Shown here piece after piece: positions 8,878 to 16,303 of a stretch of DNA of 64,000 nt (position 1 is the stretch's first letter; each line of letters begins with the position of its first letter). The stretch is from Chitinophagales bacterium (GTDB lineage Bacteria > Bacteroidota > Bacteroidia > Chitinophagales > Saprospiraceae), in NCBI GenBank assembly GCA_013298845.1, contig JAAFJN010000001.1, positions 372,001 to 436,000 of the forward strand. Direction: 5' to 3'. The position numbers were made by a program, and so were the translations under genes. The notes below the pieces were generated by a model. The model searched no databases. It saw nothing but the letters and a program-made list of their open reading frames with translations, and was not told the DNA's origin.

Positions 8878-9510
8878 ATGCAAACAGTAAAAAATATCAT
8901 TTTTGATTTTGGAAATGTCCTGTTCGATCTCGACTTACCCAAAATAGAACGGGGGCTGCGCCAGTTTTACGGCGACCAGTTTGAAAAAGCCACGGGCCAA
9001 CTGCGCGAGCGGCAAGTATTTGAATTGTACGAAACGGGTGGCCTGTCGTCCGAAGAATTTGTGGATGCGCTGCGCATGGCCGTCACGCCGCACATCGCCC
9101 CGGAAGAGGTAGTCAATTTGTGGAATTCCATTTTTATCGAAATGCCCCGCCACCGCTTTGATATGCTGTTGCAGTTGCGCCAACACTACAAGGTATTTAT
9201 GTTGAGCAATATCAACGAAATACACGCCGATTGGATTGACGCGTACCTGCTGCGCGAACACGGAATTGACGGTTTTCAGTCCATTTATTTCGATGCCGTG
9301 TATTATTCGCACCTGATTCGCCTCCGCAAACCCCACCTTGAAGCCTACGAATACGTCCTGAGCGACGCCGAAATAAAACCCGAAGAATCGGTGTTTATTG
9401 ATGACTTAATGCCCAATATCGAGGCCGCCGAAAAAGTGGGTATTCGCGGTCTTTGGCACGAACCCGGCACGGAGGTAGCCGAGCGTCTCCGGGATTTTTT
9501 GAGATATTAG
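8878..9510 (+). CDS. HAD-superfamily hydrolase (YihX-like phosphatase)
   Basis: 210 residues of the HAD IA type. Motif I is 'IIFDFGNVLFDLD', with the nucleophile at D10. The usual second Asp is Gly, as in YihX/glucose-1-phosphatase-like members. Motif II is 'VFMLSNIN', the motif III lysine lies in 'RLRKPHLEAYEYVL', and motif IV is 'SVFIDDLMPNIEAAEKVGI'. A four-helix cap lies between motifs I and II. Expected to dephosphorylate a small metabolite in the cytoplasm. Divergent from the nuclease-helicase gene. Confidence 0.9.
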   Translation: MQTVKNIIFDFGNVLFDLDLPKIERGLRQFYGDQFEKATGQLRERQVFELYETGGLSSEEFVDALRMAVTPHIAPEEVVNLWNSIFIEMPRHRFDMLLQLRQHYKVFMLSNINEIHADWIDAYLLREHGIDGFQSIYFDAVYYSHLIRLRKPHLEAYEYVLSDAEIKPEESVFIDDLMPNIEAAEKVGIRGLWHEPGTEVAERLRDFLRY

Positions 9511-9883
9511 AAGACCTTAGACAAAAGATATTAGACGGAAGATATTAGATACAAGATATTCGGGTACACGGGCCGCCGCACAAAAAATCAGTAAAAAAAC
9601 GCCGTGTGGCTTTGTCATCCAGAAGGGATCTATGGGTATGGGATTTTAGAAAAAACATCATAAGTTTAAGCGTGTGCATTCAAAGCGCATCCAAGGCATT
9701 TTTTACTTTTTTCTCTCCGCGTTTTTTGCCCGATATTTTGATCCCACGGATCCCTTCTGGATGACAAAGCCACACAACGGCATTTTATGTATATTTTTCG
9801 GGTTGGGTACCCGATAATATCTTGTATCTAATGTCTTCCGTCTAATGTCTTTTGTCTAACGTCTAATGTCTTTTTTCTAATGT
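9511..9883. repeat. Large palindromic dispersed repeat, copy 1
   Basis: This 373-bp gap has no gene but holds nested inverted repeats. Inner arms 9604-9630 and 9749-9775 are a perfect 27-bp inverted repeat. Outer flanks near 9520-9556 and 9807-9863 are also inverted copies of each other, built from 'AGATATTAGA/TCTAATGTCT' words. A closely related copy lies in opposite orientation at about 54430-54680. The frame that is open through copy 2 has a stop codon here, so the element is not coding. It is consistent with a MITE or a structured RNA element. Confidence 0.85.
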
Positions 9884-12322
9884 CTAAAAATAAACCCTGT
9901 ACATGAGGTTGGGGAAAAAGCCGAATTGCGTCATGTATCCCACTTTGCCGGGTTTGCTTTCGTCGTAGAATTCCGAAATTTTCCCTTTGTGGTTGGTAAT
10001 ATTGTCCAAATTGAGAAATAACTCGTGGGTGGCGCGTTGTTTATTCCATTTGTAACTCATAGAAACCTGAATTTGGTACGCATCTTCGAGGCTGTTTTCG
10101 AAGGCCCGGTCGTAGTCCCAAAGCCGGTTATTGGCCGGGTCCACGGCGAGGTTACCCTGGGCATCGCGGAGAAGGGGGATGATTTTACGGCCCCCGGCAA
10201 TAAACGCCCGCGCATTTAGCCCCAGTGTTTGGTTGTTTTTTCGCCCCAAACCCTGAATTTCCTTGCCACAAAGGACATTGGCCAAATAATTCCCGTTAAA
10301 CGGCGTGTTGCGCTCTACCCCGTCCAAAGCCGTGTATTTGGACTGAAACAACGAGCCATTGAGCATAAAATAGTACCCTGCGCTAAAGAATTTTTCGAGG
10401 GTAAATTCCACGCCGTAGTTTTTTCCCGTGCCTTTGTTGACCAGGTCCACGTACCGAAAATCGAGGTTTTCGACGATGGTCGCAAAATAACTCGTATCCA
10501 GGTTTTCGACCGGTAAATTGTACAAGTTCTGGTAGTACACCTCCAGTTTTGCGCGCATGTTTTTCCCCAAACGCTGTTCATACCCCAACACAAAATGGTG
10601 CGCTTTGAGCAAATCGAGGTCGCGGTTAGGTTCTACAATGGAGCCATCGGGCTGCTGGATTTTGGCAAAATAATGGTGCACACTTTCCATGGTGCTGTGC
10701 AGGCCGTAACCCGCGTGTACAGAAGCCGTAGGGGTAAGTTTCCAATCCACGGCAAGGCGGGGTTCAAAAGTGTTTTTGTTGTTCAGCAAAACATTCACGT
10801 TGTGGACCCCGGACACCATGCTCAGGCGGTCGCTGAGGCGGTATTTCCAGGTTATAAAATTGCGTACCGTACTGATGTTTTCATCAAAATCGAGCAGTAC
10901 AAACGGCGGATTAACGGCATCTTTGTATTGTTTTTGGGTAAATTGGAAGTCAAACAAGGTGTATTTGGTGCCAATTTGCACTTTGTGGCGCGCATTAAAT
11001 TTGTGGTTGTAGGTCATCGATGCGCGGTAGGCCGGGCGTTGTAATTGTCCTTCAAAACTGCGGCGTTTGCTAATGACCGAATCGCGCAGCACTTCGCCGT
11101 TATCGTCCAAAATTTGAACGAGACCCGCCTGAAACAACAGGTCCTCAATACCATCGTTGGAGTAGGTGACGGAGGTATTTAACAGCCCTTTTTTGCCCAT
11201 ATTCAGGCTGTGTTTTAGCCCAACGTTGAGCAGGTGCGTTTTTTTCTCAAAATCCTCCCGAATTTCCGTTTGGGTGTAGTTGTCGCCCGGCGTTTCCCAC
11301 AACGCAGGCGTTACGTCCTCAAATTTAAAACTGCTGGCACCGCCCAGTCCATACACCGAAAATACGCCTGCTTTACGCGTGGGCAGCACCACTTTAAACG
11401 TGGCATCCTGGAAATTAAGCACCCCGCTGATTCCGTCAATAAGGCCCAGTGTACTGCCCAAACCGATGGTCGAATAGCGGTAATTGACCAAAAAAGAACC
11501 GCCGTAACCTTTTTTAAACGGCCCTTCGACGGTCATTTCGGTGCCCAGTAGCCCAAATCCGAATACTGCCTCGTATTGTTCGTTGTTGCCCGTGCGCAAA
11601 CGAACATCGTACACGCCCGACAACACATCGCCGTATTCGGGTGTGAATGCCCCGGTGTAAAAATCGGATGACGCCATGATATTGTTGTTCAGGATACTCA
11701 CCGAACCGCTCACGGCGCTTTGGTCGCCAAAATGGTTGGGCGTGGTCATTTGTTCGCCTTCTAAGCGCCATTGCACGTATTTGGGGGAGTTGCCGCGCAC
11801 AATAATGTCGTTACTGCCGTCTTGGGTGTTGGAGATACCGGCAAAATTGGACAAAATGCGCGATGGGTCGTTAAAACCACCCGCGTACCGGTTCGTTTCT
11901 TCGGGCGAAATAGACCGTGCGCCAATGAGCGCCATTTCGTTGAGGGCTTCCCCTTTGTTTTGGGTGGCGACAATGGTGATTTCGCCCACTTTTTGGGCCG
12001 ATTCCTGCATGGTCAGTTGCAGCACCACTTCTTTGCCCGAATTGACGACGATATTGGGCACCTGCAAGGGTTCGTAGCCGAGGTAAGTAATATCCAAGGC
12101 AATGCGACCGACGGGCACTTGTTCCAGCCGAAACCGACCGTCGGCATCGGTAATGGCACCCTTGCGGGGTTCGCTGTTGATGACAACGACCTGCGCCCCA
12201 ACGAGCGGCTGGCGGCTATCGTGATCGAGCAGGGTTCCGCGCACCGTTTGGAAGAGGTTTTGTGCGCCCATTGTTGCCGCGCCGAAGCACAAAAGCAGTA
12301 AGGTAAAAATGTGTTTTTGCAT
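9884..12322 (-). CDS. TonB-dependent receptor with N-terminal carboxypeptidase-like domain
   Basis: About 812 residues. The start at 12322 (MQKHIFTLLL) gives a clean signal peptide ending GAQN; an in-frame ATG four codons earlier is less likely. Residues about 27-110 are a CarboxypepD_reg-like beta-sandwich (VRGTLLDHDSRQPLVGAQVV), then a plug domain (about 120-230, 'DIIVRGNSPKYVQWRLEG') and a 22-strand barrel ending in aromatic 'LMYRVYF'. The substrate cannot be read from sequence. It lacks the SusC signature and no SusD lies beside it. A CACCTTTG element 15-25 nt upstream may be the promoter. Confidence 0.9.
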   Translation of the reverse strand: MQKHIFTLLLLCFGAATMGAQNLFQTVRGTLLDHDSRQPLVGAQVVVINSEPRKGAITDADGRFRLEQVPVGRIALDITYLGYEPLQVPNIVVNSGKEVVLQLTMQESAQKVGEITIVATQNKGEALNEMALIGARSISPEETNRYAGGFNDPSRILSNFAGISNTQDGSNDIIVRGNSPKYVQWRLEGEQMTTPNHFGDQSAVSGSVSILNNNIMASSDFYTGAFTPEYGDVLSGVYDVRLRTGNNEQYEAVFGFGLLGTEMTVEGPFKKGYGGSFLVNYRYSTIGLGSTLGLIDGISGVLNFQDATFKVVLPTRKAGVFSVYGLGGASSFKFEDVTPALWETPGDNYTQTEIREDFEKKTHLLNVGLKHSLNMGKKGLLNTSVTYSNDGIEDLLFQAGLVQILDDNGEVLRDSVISKRRSFEGQLQRPAYRASMTYNHKFNARHKVQIGTKYTLFDFQFTQKQYKDAVNPPFVLLDFDENISTVRNFITWKYRLSDRLSMVSGVHNVNVLLNNKNTFEPRLAVDWKLTPTASVHAGYGLHSTMESVHHYFAKIQQPDGSIVEPNRDLDLLKAHHFVLGYEQRLGKNMRAKLEVYYQNLYNLPVENLDTSYFATIVENLDFRYVDLVNKGTGKNYGVEFTLEKFFSAGYYFMLNGSLFQSKYTALDGVERNTPFNGNYLANVLCGKEIQGLGRKNNQTLGLNARAFIAGGRKIIPLLRDAQGNLAVDPANNRLWDYDRAFENSLEDAYQIQVSMSYKWNKQRATHELFLNLDNITNHKGKISEFYDESKPGKVGYMTQFGFFPNLMYRVYF

Positions 12323-12438
12323 GATAAAAGCCAATTTTTAGTGTGATTACTAAATATGGCACAAAGGTGCGGTCATGCAAAACCGCCTTTCATTAACTTT
12401 AGTTAAGAAATATCTTCTAAAGTCGGCGCGAACAAAGG

Positions 12439-12446
12439 TATTTTTG
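12439..12446 (+). promoter_or_regulatory. -7 element (TATTTTTG) for the YdjC-type deacetylase gene
   Basis: Fits TAnnTTTG. It precedes the first possible ATG (12473) by 26 nt and the preferred ATG (12530) by 83 nt. Confidence 0.45.
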
Positions 12447-12529
12447 TTTTTTGAAAAAATACAATTCTAACGATGCGCAGTCCGGCAAATGACCTTTATT
12501 TGTGTTCATTTTTACCCGGTTTCTTGAAT

Positions 12530-13516
12530 ATGAATATCAACCCGATCATTGTTGCTTTTTGCCTGTTGGCCGCTCCGCTGCGGAGCCAGACCTACGCCGA
12601 AAAATTAGGATTTCCCAAAAATGCCAAAGTGCTCATTTTGCACGTGGACGACGTGGGGATGTCTTACGATTCCAACGACGGGGCCATTGCCGCCACCGAA
12701 AAAGGAGTCGCCACTTCGATGAGTGTAATGATGCCTTGCCCGTGGGTCCCCGGCTTTTTTCATTATCTCCAGCGGCATCCCACGGTAGATGCCGGGTTGC
12801 ACCTGACCCTCACCTCCGAATGGCAAGATTATCGTTGGGGGCCATTGGCCGGTAAAATGACCGTACCCGGGTTAACCGACCCAGAAGGTGCCCTGTGGCC
12901 AAGCGTTGCCGAGGTGGTGCAACACGCCACGCCGGAGGAAATTGACCGCGAAATTCGCAGTCAGTTGGACCGGGCGCGCACGATGGGTTTTACGCCTACG
13001 CACCTCGATTCGCACATGGGCACCTTGTTTGCCAAGCCCGAATTTTTGGAAAAATACCTCCAACTCGGTATGGAACAAAAAATCCCGGTGATGTTCCCCG
13101 GCGGCCATAATTCCATGATTTTTAAACAAATTGGCAGTCAGGGTTTTTCAATGGAACAAACGACCGCCATCGGCACGATGCTCTGGAACGCTGGTTTGCC
13201 CGTTTTGGACGATTTGCACAACGTTTCCTACGGTTTTGAATATCCGTCGGATTCGACCCTCACCGATGCGCAATTGCAAAAAATCGCCACCGAGCAATAC
13301 CTCGCGTCGTTCAAGGACCTCCAGCCGGGCGTTACGATGGTAATTATGCACTGCACCCACCCCACCGAAGTTTTTGAACACATTTCGGATTCGGGCACGG
13401 TGCGGCGCGGTGATTTGCTGGCCATGCAATCGCCCGAACTCAAAAAATACATTGCCGACAACGGTATTGTACTCACCACCTGGCGCGAACTGATGGAGCG
13501 CCGGAAGAAGTTGTGA
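12530..13516 (+). CDS. YdjC/ChbG-family carbohydrate deacetylase-like protein, exported
   Basis: About 328 residues from the ATG at 12530, which places a hydrophobic signal segment (MNINPIIVAFCLLAAPLRSQ) at the N-terminus; an in-frame ATG at 12473 would add 19 residues. Metal-site motifs of the YdjC (ChbG) fold are present: 'LHVDDVGMS' (Asp-Asp), 'DAGLHLTLTSEW' and 'THLDSHMGT'. The family removes acetyl groups from chitooligosaccharides or acts on related sugars. Here it is probably periplasmic. No chitinase or transporter is adjacent, so the substrate is open. Confidence 0.85.
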   Translation: MNINPIIVAFCLLAAPLRSQTYAEKLGFPKNAKVLILHVDDVGMSYDSNDGAIAATEKGVATSMSVMMPCPWVPGFFHYLQRHPTVDAGLHLTLTSEWQDYRWGPLAGKMTVPGLTDPEGALWPSVAEVVQHATPEEIDREIRSQLDRARTMGFTPTHLDSHMGTLFAKPEFLEKYLQLGMEQKIPVMFPGGHNSMIFKQIGSQGFSMEQTTAIGTMLWNAGLPVLDDLHNVSYGFEYPSDSTLTDAQLQKIATEQYLASFKDLQPGVTMVIMHCTHPTEVFEHISDSGTVRRGDLLAMQSPELKKYIADNGIVLTTWRELMERRKKL

Positions 13517-13538
13517 TGTTGTTCCGAAAAATTAGGTT

Positions 13539-13546
13539 TATTTTTG
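13539..13546 (+). promoter_or_regulatory. -7 element (TATTTTTG) for ruvC
   Basis: TAnnTTTG match in the gap after the deacetylase gene. It lies 18 nt before the preferred ruvC ATG at 13565 and overlaps an upstream alternative ATG, which argues for the 13565 start. Confidence 0.5.
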
Positions 13547-13564
13547 CGGAGAATTTATATCTCC

Positions 13565-14131
13565 ATGACAGAACCCACCACCAGACGTATCCTCGGCATT
13601 GACCCCGGAACCAATGTTCTCGGCTTTGCCATTCTCGATGCCTCCAAAAAAGAATTGGTCGTCGTGGAATTAAACGTGCTCACTTTTGGGCATATCAGCA
13701 AAGAACATACCGACAAACTCAAGTATATCTTTGAACAGGTGCAGGATATCATCCGGCAGTATAAACCCACCGAAATGGCCATCGAAGAGCCGTTTTTTGG
13801 CAAAAATGTGCAATCCATGCTCAAATTGGGCCGCGCCCAGGGTGTGGCCATGGCCGCCGGTATGGTGAACGGACTGGAAATAACGGAGTACATGCCCAAA
13901 AAAATCAAAAAGGCCGTCACCGGCAACGGTAATGCTTCCAAAGAACAGGTAGCCGGTATGTTGGAGAATATCCTTAAACGCAAATTTCAGGAAAAATACT
14001 TCGACGCCACCGATGCCCTCGCCGCCGCCGTTTGCCATTGGTTCCAATCGTCGGGGCCGTTAAAAGGCCAAAAAACCTATTCAGGCTGGGGTGCTTTTGC
14101 CAAAGATAACCCCGGCAAAGTGAGCCGGTAA
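13565..14131 (+). CDS. ruvC: Crossover junction endodeoxyribonuclease RuvC
   Basis: Holliday-junction resolvase, about 188 residues from the ATG at 13565 (MTEPTTRRIL). Catalytic acids sit in the expected places: D in 'LGIDPGTNVLGFA', E in 'AIEEPFFGKNVQS', and the pair in 'YFDATDALAAAVCHW'. It also has 'GRAQGV' and the basic 'KKIKKAVTGNGNASKEQV' region. The upstream ATG at 13544 would overlap the -7 element. ruvA and ruvB are not in the window. Its last 55 bases overlap the end of the convergent membrane protein gene. Confidence 0.95.
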   Translation: MTEPTTRRILGIDPGTNVLGFAILDASKKELVVVELNVLTFGHISKEHTDKLKYIFEQVQDIIRQYKPTEMAIEEPFFGKNVQSMLKLGRAQGVAMAAGMVNGLEITEYMPKKIKKAVTGNGNASKEQVAGMLENILKRKFQEKYFDATDALAAAVCHWFQSSGPLKGQKTYSGWGAFAKDNPGKVSR

Positions 14132-15672
14132 ATTACAAAAACGTCGTTCTGCGCAACCACCGGAAACGGCAATACCTGCGACCGATACGCCAAAATATGC
14201 GTCACCCCCAGGGGCCGAAGGGCCAAAAAATCGCGGGCCGTTAATTGACCAAACGCCGCGTCGCTTTGAGCGTACAAACTTTGCCCAAAATCCCGGTTGG
14301 CGTGGTGGAGTCCGTACACTTTTCCCACCCGTTCGTACCACGCCGCCATACCCGCCTGATGGTGCACCACGGCCTTAATATCCACGTAACTGCTGCGTTG
14401 GCTAAAATATTTAAACGCACTCACCGACCCAGGCTGCAAAAACACCGCGTCGGGGGGCGTTAGTTGGGCCGCTTGTTGGGCGATATCCACTTCGGGGTCA
14501 TTTTTCCAGTGCGAAAATGGGAATTGGTACGTGCGTTTGCCCACCAACCCTTGCGGATACACGTACATAATGGCCATTAGGGCCGCCGTTGCCACAATCA
14601 GTATCGAATTTTCCAATGAAAGATGCCTTTTTTCCCAAAAACGCCAACGCTGAAATTGGTATATTTCTTTTTTGGTTAAAAAACGCTCCATAAACGCCAC
14701 CACCGCTACCACCGAAAAAAACTTGAGCCAAATGGTTGTTTTGAACCATTGCGTGGCGAATAACGCGGGCGAATGCAGCCCTTCGGTGACGGCAATATAC
14801 ACCAGAAGTGGCAATAAACTACCCGCAAAAACGCCCAAAACAAAGCGGCTTTTTTGCCAAAAAAACAAACAACCAACGGTAAATAACGGCACCAACAGGC
14901 CGTAATTTATTGAACCCATTCGGGCGGGAATAAAATGGTGCGCAATCCGAAAATCTACTATTTCGTACAAAAGATCGGGCGAAACATGCGCGCTGTTATA
15001 ATGGCTGAATAACCACCCGCCGTAGGGAATCAGCGCGGCCAGTACCGCCGTTGCCGCCATTCCCAAACCCCGCAATGCCCGGATACCGCCCGACCACCCG
15101 GACGCTACGCCACCCGCCGCCGACAACAAAAATACCTGACTGCCCGCCACGGGGTGCAACACCGCCGCAACAGTGCACAAAGCGGCCCATCCGGCCCATT
15201 GCCGCTGCAACGCGTACCAAAAAGCCCAGGCACCCAAGGCTTTGGCCAAACTACTGTTAATCAGGAGGTTATAATAAACGTCGTTGCCGCCGAGGTTGAA
15301 AAAAGAAAGTGGGAAAAATAGGATAAACAACGCCGCCCACCTCAATACGGACCGTTGAATAAACAACCCGGCGATGCGGTAAAGTGCCGCCAGTAATGCC
15401 AGTGTCGCGGTCGCGTGCAGGAGAAAACAGACCCATTCCAGCAGATTGCCCGTTTGGGCCAATAACCAAGCCAGCGCCGTGCGTTCATTGGGGGTGCGTT
15501 CGGCCAATTGTTGCACGAAAAAATCGTGGGGATACAAATCCGGCTGCATCAGGTAGCGGGTGTACGACAACAGATCAACGTGGTCGCTGCCACCAAACGT
15601 GTACCCCCGGAAAAACAGGAGTGCCACGTAGAAACTGACTAATGCCCAATAATGGTTGATTTGCGCCTTCAT
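14077..15672 (-). CDS. Polytopic membrane protein of unknown function
   Basis: 531 residues with about ten to twelve hydrophobic segments between residues 8 and 370 and a soluble C-terminal domain (about 375-531). Residues 25-75 have an extracytoplasmic-loop style (GSDHVDLLSYTRYLMQPDLY) seen in GT-C-like membrane enzymes, but I see no clear DE or EHPP catalytic motif. It may belong to a Bacteroidota domain-of-unknown-function group (DUF6798 is one possibility, not verified). The -7 element TAACTTTG ends four bases before the ATG, so the mRNA is probably leaderless. Its 3' end overlaps ruvC tail to tail by 55 nt. Confidence 0.75.
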   Translation of the reverse strand: MKAQINHYWALVSFYVALLFFRGYTFGGSDHVDLLSYTRYLMQPDLYPHDFFVQQLAERTPNERTALAWLLAQTGNLLEWVCFLLHATATLALLAALYRIAGLFIQRSVLRWAALFILFFPLSFFNLGGNDVYYNLLINSSLAKALGAWAFWYALQRQWAGWAALCTVAAVLHPVAGSQVFLLSAAGGVASGWSGGIRALRGLGMAATAVLAALIPYGGWLFSHYNSAHVSPDLLYEIVDFRIAHHFIPARMGSINYGLLVPLFTVGCLFFWQKSRFVLGVFAGSLLPLLVYIAVTEGLHSPALFATQWFKTTIWLKFFSVVAVVAFMERFLTKKEIYQFQRWRFWEKRHLSLENSILIVATAALMAIMYVYPQGLVGKRTYQFPFSHWKNDPEVDIAQQAAQLTPPDAVFLQPGSVSAFKYFSQRSSYVDIKAVVHHQAGMAAWYERVGKVYGLHHANRDFGQSLYAQSDAAFGQLTARDFLALRPLGVTHILAYRSQVLPFPVVAQNDVFVIYRLTLPGLSLAKAPQPE

Positions 15673-15676
15673 GTCC

Positions 15677-15723
15677 CAAAGTTACTCTGACTTTTGTAAA
15701 GCCGAACAATTCTGCTACTTTTG
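15677..15723. promoter_or_regulatory. Interleaved divergent promoters
   Basis: Minus-strand -7 TAACTTTG (plus-strand CAAAGTTA, 15677-15684) serves the membrane protein at 15672. Plus-strand TTTG (15693-15696), a 19-nt spacer and TACTTTTG (15716-15723) serve the His-rich gene at 15738. The plus promoter has both elements at good spacing. Confidence 0.65.
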
Positions 15724-15737
15724 CGTTCGATTATTTT

Positions 15738-16109
15738 ATGCGAATCTTCGCGCTTTCATATCGCTCCTTTTCGGCGGTCGTTTTATTGGCTGTGGTCCTG
15801 TTGTCGGCAACGGGTAAAACCGTGCACGTCCTGACCAATAGCCACCACCACCACGAGGAAATGAAAGTGTGCTCGCTGGAGCGCGACGATGACGACCAAA
15901 GTGCCCACCTTCACGATGCGCACTACCTCACCGAAGATTGCAGCCTTTGCGATTATCTGGTGCAGGCGCATGTATTGCCGGAATGGCCAGAAATGGTGCG
16001 CCAAACGCTCACCGATGCGCCAATAACCGCCGGTTTCTTGCCCGTATCCGTGGTGTTGAGTTCCCAACCCACCGATACCAACCGTCAACGCGGCCCGCCA
16101 ACGGTGTAA
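15738..16109 (+). CDS. Small His/Cys-rich membrane or exported protein, probable metal handling
   Basis: 123 residues. Residues 9-24 are a hydrophobic signal or membrane segment. A metal-ligand-rich stretch follows: H36-H39 in a run, C45, an acidic run (about 50-53), H57, H59, H62, and a C-S-L-C pair at C68/C71. The C-terminal half is ordinary. It has a strong promoter of its own and lies about 195 bp upstream of a TonB-dependent receptor with no obvious promoter between them. Small ligand-rich proteins in this position often accompany zinc or copper uptake receptors; the metal cannot be told from sequence. I do not recognise a named family. Confidence 0.7.
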   Translation: MRIFALSYRSFSAVVLLAVVLLSATGKTVHVLTNSHHHHEEMKVCSLERDDDDQSAHLHDAHYLTEDCSLCDYLVQAHVLPEWPEMVRQTLTDAPITAGFLPVSVVLSSQPTDTNRQRGPPTV

Positions 16110-16303
16110 TTCTTTTTATTCACAACGCCGAAGTATCTACCGGCCCACTTTGTCCTGACATGTTACGCTGAGCGTCGCGTGGTTTTGTGCATCACAATAT
16201 GGGTATATCCCAAATTTCTCATGCGCAAAACCTACCGATTCGAAGTGCTTGTCGGGTCATTCCCTTGTTAAACATCTGTTGCTTTATGCCATTTTACCCA
16301 AAA

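Noticed and set aside
16170-16190. Shared CTGAGCGTCG...GTTTTGTGC words at about 16168 and 56153
   Set aside because: Only about 20 nt are alike; two weak matches in 64 kb do not establish a regulatory motif.
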